Shown here one piece after another: positions 7,484 through 17,100 of a DNA stretch of 32,123 nucleotides. How positions within the stretch are numbered: position 1 is the first letter of the stretch; the number at the start of each line of letters is the position of its first letter. The notes under the pieces were generated by a model. That model ran no database searches and had not been told where the DNA came from. It saw nothing but the letters and a program-made list of their open reading frames with translations. A program made the position numbers and the translations under genes. Origin of the DNA: DASXUX01 sp036504595 (GTDB lineage: Bacteria; Planctomycetota; SZUA-567; H5-PLA8); the NCBI GenBank assembly GCA_036504595.1, contig DASXUX010000008.1, positions 1 through 32,123 of the forward strand, in the 5' to 3' direction.

Positions 7484-8319
7484 CCTTCTCATCCCCGACC
7501 GCAGAATATCGGCGGATGATCCGCTGGGGCGCCCTGATGATTGCCGTGAGTTGCGGGGCGGGGGCACGATCGGAAGAGCCGAATTCTACTCCGACAGCTC
7601 AAACGGACAACAACGGCGGTGTTCCCGCCGAAGTTGAACGAGCCATGAGGTTGCCGGTGGGCGCGGAAAGGACCAAGGCCCTCCAATCAGCGGCGCAGGG
7701 CTGGGCCCAGAATCATCCCGCGGCAGTCCTTTCGTGGCTGCACCAATTACCCAGGAACCAGCAAGGCATTGGTCTCAACGTAGTTGGGGTATGCGCCCGC
7801 ACAAATGGTAAGGTGTCAGCAGATTGGTCGATTAACAAAGGGGCAAACGCCTGGCTGCATCAGTTGCTGGTTGGTTGGGCCGTGGCGGATCCTCGCGCGG
7901 CGGAAGCGTGGTGTGTGCAAACAGCCATACCCAAGGAAGTGCGTTTCTTGGCGTTTGCTTCCGTCGGTGACGGCGCTTGCCGCAAAGATCCGCCGCTTGC
8001 TGCAGCTTGGGCGGCAAAACTGGAAGCTAACGAAGACCGGTTGGCTGCGATCAGCGGAGTGGCGCTGCTGTGGGGTCGCGCAAACATGGCTGCCGCGACC
8101 GTATGGGTCAAACAACTACAACCTTTGGAAGCCCAGATCGCCGCCAGGACAGTTGTGGCGGACTGGAAAGCCAATAAGTTCCACACTCAGGAAGGGGCCA
8201 AGGACACGGTCGCAATAAGAGCATTTCTGGAGCAACTCGCGCTTAGCGGTAAGGAGAAAAACCAAGTCCTGAACAGCCCGCAAATCAATTGGTACATCCC
8301 AAATCCGCTAGAGAAATAA
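7480..8319 (+). CDS. exported Trp/Asp-Pro repeat protein
   Basis: A 279-residue protein with an N-terminal hydrophobic segment (WGALMIAVSCGAGARS) that suggests export. The body consists of about five degenerate units of 30-40 residues, each with a Trp, a short turn such as NHPAAVLSW or ADPRAAEAW, and a following helix (GWAQNHPAAVLSWLHQLP, GWAVADPRAAEAWCVQ, CRKDPPLAAAWAAKL, GRANMAAATVWVKQL). This looks like an alpha-solenoid. Similar DPxAAxxW repeats are, to my knowledge, common in Verrucomicrobia, and their role is unknown. Coupling to the kinase gene by an ATGA overlap suggests co-expression, although one product is exported and the other cytoplasmic. The start shown is the overlapping ATG; an internal ATG at residue 13 is possible. 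Confidence 0.7.
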   Translation: MTFSSPTAEYRRMIRWGALMIAVSCGAGARSEEPNSTPTAQTDNNGGVPAEVERAMRLPVGAERTKALQSAAQGWAQNHPAAVLSWLHQLPRNQQGIGLNVVGVCARTNGKVSADWSINKGANAWLHQLLVGWAVADPRAAEAWCVQTAIPKEVRFLAFASVGDGACRKDPPLAAAWAAKLEANEDRLAAISGVALLWGRANMAAATVWVKQLQPLEAQIAARTVVADWKANKFHTQEGAKDTVAIRAFLEQLALSGKEKNQVLNSPQINWYIPNPLEK

Positions 8320-8502
8320 TCTATGGTTCTCAGGACACCGAACAACGAGCGCAAGCTGAGAAGAGGATTAAGGCGGTAGATTGAGCGATTCAGCAACTCA
8401 CTTCCAACAACGTCCCGACGGCCGCGACGACGCAATAGACTTTCGGATGTGCCGAAGAGGCAATAGAGGAAGCGTTGGTTGAGCTGGGTTCGGTTCGTCG
8501 GC

Positions 8503-8636
8503 GCTCATCGAACTGGACCTGTGTGTTGAACGATCCCGCTACGCGCTGGAGATATCGCAATGGCCGTTGCTGTGCGACCATCGCGCTGGCTGGCGACGTT
8601 GGTCCGCTCTCACATGCTCGCCAAGAGTTCGAATTG
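8503..8636. repeat. dispersed repeat, degenerate copy R3
   Basis: This copy contains GCTCATC, TGGACCTGTGTGTTGAACGA and CCGC, then CAATGGCC, GCGACCATCGCG, GCTGGC and GTTCGAATT. The first block matches 27776-27812 and the second matches the R1/R2 order of landmarks with more divergence. It lies in the 470-bp interval between the Trp-repeat gene and the flavin reductase. I see no gene in the rest of that interval (8320-8789). Confidence 0.5.
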
Positions 8637-8789
8637 TTGCATGGTCCCACCCCGGACACGGCTGTGAAACTGCCCGTAACATTGCTAAGATGAGGCCCGC
8701 TTGTGGCGAAAACAGTCGTTCTGCTCATCTGGATAATCGAGTACATGCCTCGCCAGGGCTGGAGCCGGAATCGCTCGGGAGGTGCTTGC

Positions 8790-9332
8790 ATGCGCCAGTT
8801 GAAGTTGAGCCGGGCCTTCACGCTGGTAGAGCCGGGGCCAGTGGTCCTGGTGACGACGCACGACGAGGGTAAGAACAACGTCATGACCATCTCGTGGACC
8901 ATGGTGCTGGACTTCACCCCGCTGTTCGCCATCACCACGGGTGAGTGGAACTACTCCTTCGCGGCTTTGCGCAAGACGAGGGAGTGCGTGCTGGCCATTC
9001 CGACCGTGGACCTGCTCGACCGGACGGTCGGGATCGGGACGTGCTCCGGTGCCGACACCGACAAGTTTGCCAAGTTCAAACTCACGGCGGTGCGAGGTAA
9101 GGTCGTCAAAGCACCCTTGATCGAGGAGTGTCTGGCAAATATCGAGTGCAAGGTCGTCGATCTGGTCGCGAAGCATAACATCGTCGTGCTCGAGGCCGTC
9201 GCCGCCCACATTGATGCTGCGCGCCAAGAGAAGCGCATGATCCACGCAGTCGGCGATGGCACCTTCATTGTCGATGGGCGCAAGCTCGACCGCAAAAAGA
9301 TGATGGCCGCCAAGCTGCCGGAAGGCATCTAG
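8790..9332 (+). CDS. flavin reductase-like (flavoredoxin) FMN-binding protein
   Basis: A 180-residue protein of the flavin-reductase-like split-barrel family. Typical features are the N-terminal PGPVVLVTTHDEGKNNVMTI strand pair, in which the family holds FMN, then SWTMVLDFTPLFAITTGEWN, and a later CKVVDLVAKHNIVVLEA segment. Such proteins bind FMN and transfer electrons or reduce flavin with NAD(P)H. I took the ATG at 8790 because GGGAGG lies about nine bases upstream and the family N-terminus starts there; the frame remains open to 8703. It stands alone, with a degenerate repeat upstream. Like the methyltransferase it looks like a widely shared gene, possibly transferred. Confidence 0.85.
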   Translation: MRQLKLSRAFTLVEPGPVVLVTTHDEGKNNVMTISWTMVLDFTPLFAITTGEWNYSFAALRKTRECVLAIPTVDLLDRTVGIGTCSGADTDKFAKFKLTAVRGKVVKAPLIEECLANIECKVVDLVAKHNIVVLEAVAAHIDAARQEKRMIHAVGDGTFIVDGRKLDRKKMMAAKLPEGI

Positions 9333-9377
9333 GCCGCGTCCTTAGTTCGGCGTGGAAAAGGTTCGGAATGTCGATGC

Positions 9378-9405
9378 TTGCATCGACTAGAATTCAGGTT
9401 AATGA
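9378..9405 (+). promoter_or_regulatory. possible sigma70-type promoter before the propeller protein
   Basis: TTGCAT and TAATGA are separated by 16 bp and end about 30 bp before the ATG at 9437. If real, it makes the upstream in-frame ATG at 9368 unlikely as the start. Confidence 0.25.
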
Positions 9406-9436
9406 TCAAAAGCGTGAAAACCCATTCGTGGAAACC

Positions 9437-12400
9437 ATGATGAATGCTTCACAACGTTTTGCAGTTATTTTTGTACTCCTGATGCTTGTCGTATGGACTG
9501 GCCCGATTCATGGTGCATCATCGGCGGTAACAGCGCCCCAAAACTCGTCGGCCAAAGCGAACAGCAATACGCCGACCGGTATTCCACTGCCATATGGCAA
9601 AGAGGGACCCAATTCAGTCCTCACCTACGTGTTGGTTGACGGCCCGAAGCATGGCAAGGTCGAATTGCCTGAACCACACAAGAAATTTCCCTGCCTGCCT
9701 GCGCATAACGCCATCTATATTTCGGCTCAGGACTATGTGGGTGCCGATTCTTTTACTTGGAAATTGCGCGATGGCACTACTGAATCCGAAGTTGCCACCT
9801 GTTCGGTCACCGTGAACGCAAAGCATCCGTTTCCAAAGGTTCAAGTCGCGTATGCCGTTGAAGATCGGGCGATAGACATTCCCGCTGCTTTTTCAGGCGG
9901 AGGCGGGTTTGTCTATGCAATCAGACCAGGCAACCCTTTGCACGGCAAGTTGACGCTTAGCGGTAACACTTTTCATTACACACCGGCACAGCACTTCACC
10001 GGCACCGATTGGTTCACCTGGACAATAGACTATGCAAGTTCCAAAGATGCCAACGCTGGCCAATCATCCACGCAAAGCGCCGCCTGCTGGTTGGTGGTCA
10101 AACCGGCCGGCATGAACGATTGGCCGCAATGGCGTGCAGATGAATGCCGGAGCGGTTTTACGTCTATGACGCTTCCGCCCACGCTTCATCTGCAATGGCG
10201 CAGGGACCAGGCGGCAACCATAAGCCCCTTTTGCACACCCGAGGTTACCAGCCTACACTTCAATCAAAAACACTATTTGGACATCGATTACTGCCGACCG
10301 GTACAAATGGGCAAGCTGCTCTTTGTGCCGGCGACTGCCTGCGACAGCCTTGCTGCCTACCACACAGATACGGGCGTACTTCAATGGCGCTTCTACGCCA
10401 ATGGCGCGGTGCGGCGGCCGCCGGTGGCAATGGCACTTTCCAGTGGAGAAAAGGTGGTGCTCTTTGGCAGCGATGACGGCTGGGTCTACTGTTTGAACGC
10501 CGCTGACGGATCCGAGCGCTGGAAGTTCCGTGCCGCGCCCAATAACCGCAAAGCCCTGGGCTTTGGCCGTTTGGCATCGGTGTGGCCGATCTGGGCTTCG
10601 CCCGTCGCCAGAGATGGCAAGGTGTACTTTGCCGCCGGTTACGTGTCAACCTTTGGCCTCTACGCCTATTGCCTGGATGTCGCCACCGGTGCGGTGGTCT
10701 GGGTCAACGATGGTCGGATCTCCGACATGTGGAACAACTCCGGCTTTGGCCCGCTAGCGTTTTCCTATGATGGGACCAAATTATATGGCTCGGTAGAAGG
10801 CTCTTGCCGCCCCTGGGTATTGAATGCCGCCACCGGCGAATTTCTCGGACATCTTGGAGTAGGATTTAATTATCCGGGAGTTTTCCGCGATGGAAGCAAT
10901 GGTTGGTACGTGGATGGCAAGGGGGCCTTCGCTGCACCGGCGAAAAAATGGCGCAAGCCAGGAACGGTCTACGATGACCCGGAACCTATGAGCGTTACGC
11001 CTGGCTCCCAATTCTATAAGGAGCTTGCGGAAAACGAGCACAATGAACGGGAGCCTATGAGCATTACGGTTGGTTCGCGTACTATCAGTGCAGCGGATGT
11101 GGCGGCGTGGGGCGTCACGGGAACCGTAGCCAGTCTGCTAGCCGGCGATGGCAAACTCTTTGCGACAACCGCCGAGGGTGGCATCTATTGTTTTGGCGGC
11201 ACGCAAATTCAACCCAAGCTCTATCCATATAAACCGTCACCGCTGCCGGAAGTGTCAGATGAATGGACTGTCGTCGCCAAGACCATGCTAAGTCAGAAAG
11301 CCCTGCAACAGGGCTTGGCGCTGGTCTGCGGTATTCAGAGCGGCAGGCTGGTGGAAGAACTGGCCAGGCAATCCTCTCTCGTGGTCGTGGCTGTGGATCC
11401 GGATCACAAGAAGCTGCAGGCGTTGAGAGCCAGGATGGATGCGGCCGGCCTTTCCGGGGAGCGAGTCTCCATACTCGAAGGCAACCCGTTAGACTTCGCC
11501 TTTTCTCCTTATATAGCGGCGCTGGTCACCAGCGAAGACCCAAAGTTCACCGGGGCCGTCAAGCCAGAGGTGCTTGAGCGCCTGTATGCATGTACGCGGC
11601 CGTTCGGCGGTGAAATCTGGCTGCCCACTTCCGACAAACAACAGGCGGACCTCGCCGCCAGTGTCGCCGCTTCGAAGAAGATGCCGCTTTGCGAAGTGCA
11701 TCGCGCAGGCGGTTACACGCAAGTCCGGCGCACCGGCATGCCGGAGGATAATCTTCGCCTCAAGCCGCCCTTTGGCTTGGTGTCCTACGGCGGCGCGTTT
11801 TGGAAAGACTTTGATGCTTACTATGACTGGCCTGCGGATACGGCCAAACCTTGGCTTTTAGGACCTAAGGCCGCGACCCTGCGTGACCCGAAGGCCGACC
11901 TGACCGCAGAGAAAGTCTCCACCGAGCAATCTGTTTTCACTTCCATGATCAACCCGTTGTATTCCGCAGTGGAGAAATTTCCTGGGTTGCCCGTTTCCGG
12001 CAATGAACAATCCTGTAATGCAGCCCCCCGCTATCGTGGAGATTTTGGGTGGACTCACGGCAAAGTGGTGTCGTTCTTTGATGCCTCGTCAAACTACTGG
12101 GGGCGGATGTTTATGCCTCAAACGGGCAATTGTTACGGTTCAACGACCATGTGGAAGGGATTGATTGGCTCCAAGACGGGAAATTGGCCGGGCGGTGTTT
12201 GCGGTTGTGTTGCGGCCGCGCAGTTCACCTTATTTACGCTGGCGCCTATGGAGGGCGAGGAAAGCTGGGTTGCCTACCAGACTGCACGAAGCAGCAATCC
12301 AATCGAGGATCAGCCGATCAAAAAGGTGGGGATCAATTTCGGCGCGCCGGGAGATCGCTACGTTGCTGAGGATGGGGTGCTTTGGACCCATCACCCCTTT

Positions 12401-13540
12401 GCCGGTAACTATGGCCTGATTAGCCATAACCCTGAAACTATCACTGAATCATGGCCGCTGGTCCCTGTGAGCTACCACGGTTCGGTGCGCAGTGTATATC
12501 ACCACAGCGCGCAGATGGAGAGGATCGCTACCCGCGATCATAACTGGGTCTCCGCTTCGCAGGTGCTGGGCATGACCGGGCTGACTGTTCACCTCGCACA
12601 GCCCGTAGTGGCAAAGCGGACAGCGGCGACACCCAATTTGGACGGCCACCTGAGCAAAGACTTTTGGAAGCCACAGAAACGGCTGATATTCGCAGCTAAC
12701 AAGATGTTCATTGACTTGGTAAAAGACACAGGTCAGCCCAAAGCGGACGAGCATTGCTATGCCATGACATGTTACGACGACGCGAATCTGTATATAGCCG
12801 CTGGAGTGCATGCCGGCTTCGGCCGATGGCCGCACATAGTTGAGGCTAAGTATCCTGTTCTTCATGATGTGGGCATGACTGGCAGGGGCACCTTCGACGA
12901 ATGGTTGGCCAAACAAATCGATAGGCGCCGGCAACTGGTGGTGACGCTTAACAATCGTGAACGGATTGGCGAGGACGTAGTGCTGACCGGTCTTCTGATT
13001 GGTGACGAACAGAAAAAGGAGTCCAAGGGGATCTCTCCCCGCGACGCCAACTGGTCCTTCGCAGCCGCAACAACAGGCTCCGACCCCTTTACGGCGGAGA
13101 TTGCCATTCCGTGGAACGTTCTGGCTGCTGCGGGACTGCGGAAGGAACAGTTGCTGATAAACATCAGTGTCGCCGGTAGCCCGCTAACCGCACGGTACAC
13201 ACCTTTGTATTTAGACTCTGCCCGCGGCGCCGTCACCGAAACGCATCCGCATACCGTGCGCCTCTATTTTGCAGAGATGGAAGGGAAGACGCCCGGCCAA
13301 CGCGTCTTCGATGTGAGTTTGCAGGGGAAAACGGTACTGGAAAATCTGGATGTGGCAAAAGAAGCCGGCGGCCCCAAACGGGAACTGGTGAAGGAGTTTA
13401 AGGACATTGGCATTTCGAGCGGTCTGGATATTGGCTTTGCGTCACACGCGGGCGAAGCGATGTTGAGCGGAGTGGAGATCATCGGCAATTACACATCTGC
13501 CGATCACGCTTCGCATCTCGCGCCTTCGTCCAAAAATTGA
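9437..13540 (+). CDS. multidomain exported PQQ-type beta-propeller protein
   Basis: About 1367 residues. The signal peptide is MMNASQRFAVIFVLLMLVVW followed by TGPIHGASS. Order of parts: two cadherin-like domains (about 28-225, with YTPAQHFTGTDWFTW); a BamB/PQQ-like propeller (about 227-593) starting DWPQWRADECRSGF, with blades such as VVLFGSDDGWVYCLNAADG; a methyltransferase-like Rossmann segment (about 602-765, GIQSGRLVEELARQ and VVAVDPDHKKLQALRARM); a middle region with further blades; a CBM9-like domain (about 1055-1265, NLDGHLSKDFW, YDDANLYIAAG, EIAIPWNVLA); and a malectin-like domain (about 1270-1353, HTVRLYFAEMEG). It is presumably periplasmic or outer-surface and carbohydrate-associated. 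Whether the methyltransferase-like part is active is doubtful in an exported protein. The codons are more AT-rich than in neighbouring genes. Confidence 0.82.
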   Translation: MMNASQRFAVIFVLLMLVVWTGPIHGASSAVTAPQNSSAKANSNTPTGIPLPYGKEGPNSVLTYVLVDGPKHGKVELPEPHKKFPCLPAHNAIYISAQDYVGADSFTWKLRDGTTESEVATCSVTVNAKHPFPKVQVAYAVEDRAIDIPAAFSGGGGFVYAIRPGNPLHGKLTLSGNTFHYTPAQHFTGTDWFTWTIDYASSKDANAGQSSTQSAACWLVVKPAGMNDWPQWRADECRSGFTSMTLPPTLHLQWRRDQAATISPFCTPEVTSLHFNQKHYLDIDYCRPVQMGKLLFVPATACDSLAAYHTDTGVLQWRFYANGAVRRPPVAMALSSGEKVVLFGSDDGWVYCLNAADGSERWKFRAAPNNRKALGFGRLASVWPIWASPVARDGKVYFAAGYVSTFGLYAYCLDVATGAVVWVNDGRISDMWNNSGFGPLAFSYDGTKLYGSVEGSCRPWVLNAATGEFLGHLGVGFNYPGVFRDGSNGWYVDGKGAFAAPAKKWRKPGTVYDDPEPMSVTPGSQFYKELAENEHNEREPMSITVGSRTISAADVAAWGVTGTVASLLAGDGKLFATTAEGGIYCFGGTQIQPKLYPYKPSPLPEVSDEWTVVAKTMLSQKALQQGLALVCGIQSGRLVEELARQSSLVVVAVDPDHKKLQALRARMDAAGLSGERVSILEGNPLDFAFSPYIAALVTSEDPKFTGAVKPEVLERLYACTRPFGGEIWLPTSDKQQADLAASVAASKKMPLCEVHRAGGYTQVRRTGMPEDNLRLKPPFGLVSYGGAFWKDFDAYYDWPADTAKPWLLGPKAATLRDPKADLTAEKVSTEQSVFTSMINPLYSAVEKFPGLPVSGNEQSCNAAPRYRGDFGWTHGKVVSFFDASSNYWGRMFMPQTGNCYGSTTMWKGLIGSKTGNWPGGVCGCVAAAQFTLFTLAPMEGEESWVAYQTARSSNPIEDQPIKKVGINFGAPGDRYVAEDGVLWTHHPFAGNYGLISHNPETITESWPLVPVSYHGSVRSVYHHSAQMERIATRDHNWVSASQVLGMTGLTVHLAQPVVAKRTAATPNLDGHLSKDFWKPQKRLIFAANKMFIDLVKDTGQPKADEHCYAMTCYDDANLYIAAGVHAGFGRWPHIVEAKYPVLHDVGMTGRGTFDEWLAKQIDRRRQLVVTLNNRERIGEDVVLTGLLIGDEQKKESKGISPRDANWSFAAATTGSDPFTAEIAIPWNVLAAAGLRKEQLLINISVAGSPLTARYTPLYLDSARGAVTETHPHTVRLYFAEMEGKTPGQRVFDVSLQGKTVLENLDVAKEAGGPKRELVKEFKDIGISSGLDIGFASHAGEAMLSGVEIIGNYTSADHASHLAPSSKN

Positions 13541-13630
13541 AGCTAGCACGCTCACCTTTCGGTGCCGCCAAAGCAGCTTTCAGCGCCCGTACTTCCTTTG
13601 GGGGGGTGTTAAGAGAGGGAGAGAGTTCGA

Positions 13631-13657
13631 AGCCCGTTCCGACCGTCGGGGCTGTTT
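13631..13657 (+). terminator. weak terminator-like hairpin
   Basis: CCGACcGTCGG nested in AGCC/GGCT arms is followed by GTTTT, about 90 bp after the stop of the propeller gene. A four-base bulge and the short T-run make it a weak candidate. Confidence 0.28.
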
Positions 13658-14055
13658 TGGGGCCGACCGGTCTGGTAGCCGCTACCAAACAGAGAGTCTC
13701 GCTCTCGAACAAGCTTTTACCACCACGGGGTTATACGAACGCGAAAATTAAGCGTACCGGGGTTGAAGTTTGATGTTTTGGATATTGGCTCCCCGGCCTG
13801 GATGAGAATCAAACCATCCTTATCGCTTACGCGAGGGCCGTACCACGACTACGACGGATCGCCTGATCTTCGGAAGACCGCCGGATCGTGGATCGACTGA
13901 CACAGATACGCAAAGTCACAGCTCCAATGCAATGCAGTCGGTAATGCGAAGACTCCTGGCCCAACTCTCTGTCATTTCATCGCAATTTCGTCTGCGCCCG
14001 TGCGATGACCTGGCCACAGCGGAATTTTCTCTTTTGAGCATTGGGCCAAATATTC
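13658..14055. other. intergenic region without a recognisable gene
   Basis: I find no convincing coding frame between the two giant genes (the whole gap is 13541-14175). A small hairpin, TGGTAGccgCTACCA, lies at 13673-13687 and is not followed by a T-run. The short frames present have no family features. Confidence 0.4.
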
Positions 14056-14083
14056 TTGATATGTGCCGGGTGTCGTCTATATC
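14056..14083 (+). promoter_or_regulatory. sigma70-type promoter for the 1921-residue protein gene
   Basis: TTGATA (14056-14061) and TATATC (14078-14083) are 16 bp apart and sit about 93 bp before the ATG at 14176. It is the best match in this gap and implies a 5' leader of roughly 85 bases. Confidence 0.4.
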
Positions 14084-14175
14084 GTGATCATACACCCACA
14101 TGCGGCATGCGCGCGTTTCTGTATCTTTGCAGGCGTGCGGCAAGGCTGCCAACGCAGTTCACTCTGGAGGGAGCC

Positions 14176-17100
14176 ATGAAAACCCTGCGACAAGCATCTG
14201 GCACGATCGCTGCCTTCAACATAGCGGGCCTTTGCGGCTCGCGAGTCTGCGCCCTAATCCTGCTTTGCGCCGCGCCTGCATTCGCGGCGGCGCCGCAGAT
14301 AACCAGCCGTTTAGCGGCGGCGGCGGGGGTAGGCACGTCCTTCAGCTATACAGTGACGGCCGACCAGGCGATCGTCAGCAGCAGCGCATCGGGGCTGCCA
14401 CCTGGATTGGCCATCCATTCAAACCGGATCAGCGGCACGCCAACTCAAGCCGGCACGTACCCGGTGACCTTGACCGTTCAAGGCGTGGATGACGCCATCA
14501 CCGGGACGCTGCAACTGACGGTGCTGAACGACAGTGTGGCGAGCACCTTCCCGCCGGTCGTACAGGGCTCCTTGGACGACACGATGTCTTTTGCGGTCGA
14601 TGCAGAAGGCAACTGTTACGTAGCCGGGTATTTCAACAAGAACCTGGACTTCAACCCCGGCATCGGCGTAGACCCCAAACTCTGCGTGGACGCCGACGGT
14701 GATGCCTTTGTTACCCGCATCAACGCCGACGGATCCTACGGCTGGACGCAAACGATTGCCGGATCCGCTTACGACGAGGCAACGGGCGTGGCCGTCAGCA
14801 ACGGCGTTGTCTACGTGTGCGGCTACTTCTCCAGCAGCGATCTGGGAGTGGGCGGACCGGGCACGCTGGCCTGCGGCGGCGCCAGCGATGCCTTTGTGGC
14901 CGCTCTGAACGCCAGCGATGGAAGCGCAGTCCGCGACTTTGGCGCCGGCGGCGTGCAGAAGATCGGCACTCGGGATTCGGTGAGCGAGACGTACGGCTAC
15001 GGCGTTGCCATCAACGGCACAACCGTGTACGTGTGCGGCGAGTTCGGTGGCAGCGATTTTGGCATTGGCGGATCGGGCACGCTGGCGAGCAGCGGAAACT
15101 CAGATGGGTTTGTTGCGGCGCTGGACGCCAGGACAGGGCAGCCAGTAACAGGCTTCGCAACCGGCGGCGTGCAGAAGATCGGCGGGTCGGATAGCGACGA
15201 CTTCGCGTACGCCCTGGCCGCCGACAGCGGGATTCTATTCGTCGGTGGGGCTTTCCAGAGCAGCAACCTGGGCGTCGGCGGAACGGGCCTCGTAACCAGC
15301 GTCTCAGGGGATGCCTTTGTAGCAGCGATTGATGCCAGCACGGGCCAGGCTCTTTCCGGCTTTGGCACGGGTGGTGTGCAGAAGATTGGCGGAGACGGCT
15401 GGGATGAGGCCTACAGTATCGCCGTCAGCAATGGGACGGTCTATGCCTGCGGTTATTTCGATAGCAGCGACCTGGGTATCGGCCTGGCGGGGACAATGGC
15501 CACTCTTGGCGACTCTGGTGGCTTTGTGGCGGCGCTGAATGCCAGCACGGGCGCAGCCGTGGCCGGTTTCGGCACAGGCGGCTTGCAGCAGATCGGCGGC
15601 AACGGCGGCAGTTCGGCCAGCAGCCTGGCGGTCAGCGGAGGCAAGGTTTATGTGGGCGGTTACTTCTACGGCAGTGCTCTGGGCGTAGGCGGCACCGGAA
15701 CGGTGGCGGCGGCGGGCAGTGATGCGTTTGTAGCGGCATTGAATGCAGCAGATGGAACGGCCGTCAACGCGTTCGGCAACGGCGGCCTGCAAACGATCGG
15801 CGGGACAGGTGGGGATGATGTATACGCTCTGGCCGTCAGGGGCACGACCGTTCTTGTCCTCGGCACTTTCGACAGCAACAACCTGGGCGTCGGCGGAACT
15901 GGCACGTGTGCCAGCAACGGCGAGTACTCTACCTTCCTGGTCGGCTTGGATGCCACAACTGGCGCCTCGAACGCGCCGAATATAACTAGCCCCCTCCGAG
16001 GGCTCGCCGGGGTCGGGCTGACTTACGACTACCTGCTGACCGCCGATCAAGCGATCGTGAGCAGCAGCGCGGCCGGATTGCCGCCGGGGCTCTCCTTCAA
16101 TGCAAACGAAATCAGCGGCGCGCCGACGCAGGCGGGAACGTATCCAGTGGTGTTGACCGTTCAGTGCGCGGGTGGCACGGTGTGCGGGGCGCTGCAATTG
16201 ACTGTCGTTGCGGACGCGGTGGCTAAGACGGCTCCGCCAGTTGTCCAAGGGGGTATCTCAAGCCGTGGGACGCCGCTGGCGATCGATGCGGCCGGGAACC
16301 GGTACATCGCCGGTTCTTTTACGGGAGCATGCGATTTCAACCCCGGCATAGGTGTAGACCCCAAGCAATCCTATGGACGCGATAGCATGATCGCCAACGG
16401 GTTAGTCACGCGTATCAACGCAGACGGATCCTATGGCTGGACACAGACGTTCGTTTGCTCGACTCCGACATATTCATCCGGCGTGGCTGTCAGCAACGGC
16501 ACCGTGTACGTAACCGGTTATTTCTATGGCTACGATCTGGGAATGGGCACGCCCGGGACGACAAGATCAGCGCCCAACAGGTACTGCGCTTTCGTGGCCG
16601 CGCTGGACGCAGCGGACGGAACGCCGGTGGCCACCTTCGGCACCAACGGCCTGCAGACAATCCCAAGCTCCGGTGATGTGAATGCCTACGGCATCGCTGT
16701 CAGCGGCACAAGCGTTTATGTTTGCGGCGATTTCGGCGGCGACGGCCTGGGTATCGGGGGCGCGGGCACGCTGAACCGGAGCGGCAACAACGATGGTTTT
16801 GTGGCGGCGCTGGATGCGACGGCCGGGACCGCGGTAGCCGGCTTTGGGACAGGCGGGGTTCAGAAGATCTCCTCCTCTTACGTTGAGGCCTATGCTTTGA
16901 CCGTCGGCGGCGGGAGGGTGTACGTCTGCGGCAATTTCAACGGCACCAATCTGGGCATCGGCGGCACGGGGACGCTGGGGACGAGCGGAAGCAGCGATGG
17001 CTTTGTCGCCGCGCTCAACGCCACCACGGGCGCCGCTGTGGCCACCTTCGGCACTAGCGGTGCCCAGAGGATCGGGGGCGGCAGTTTCGATTCTGCCTAC

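Noticed and set aside
15304..16248. A 314-codon minus-strand frame
   Set aside because: It mirrors the repeated propeller gene; its Arg/Ala-rich text is what GC-rich antisense frames give.
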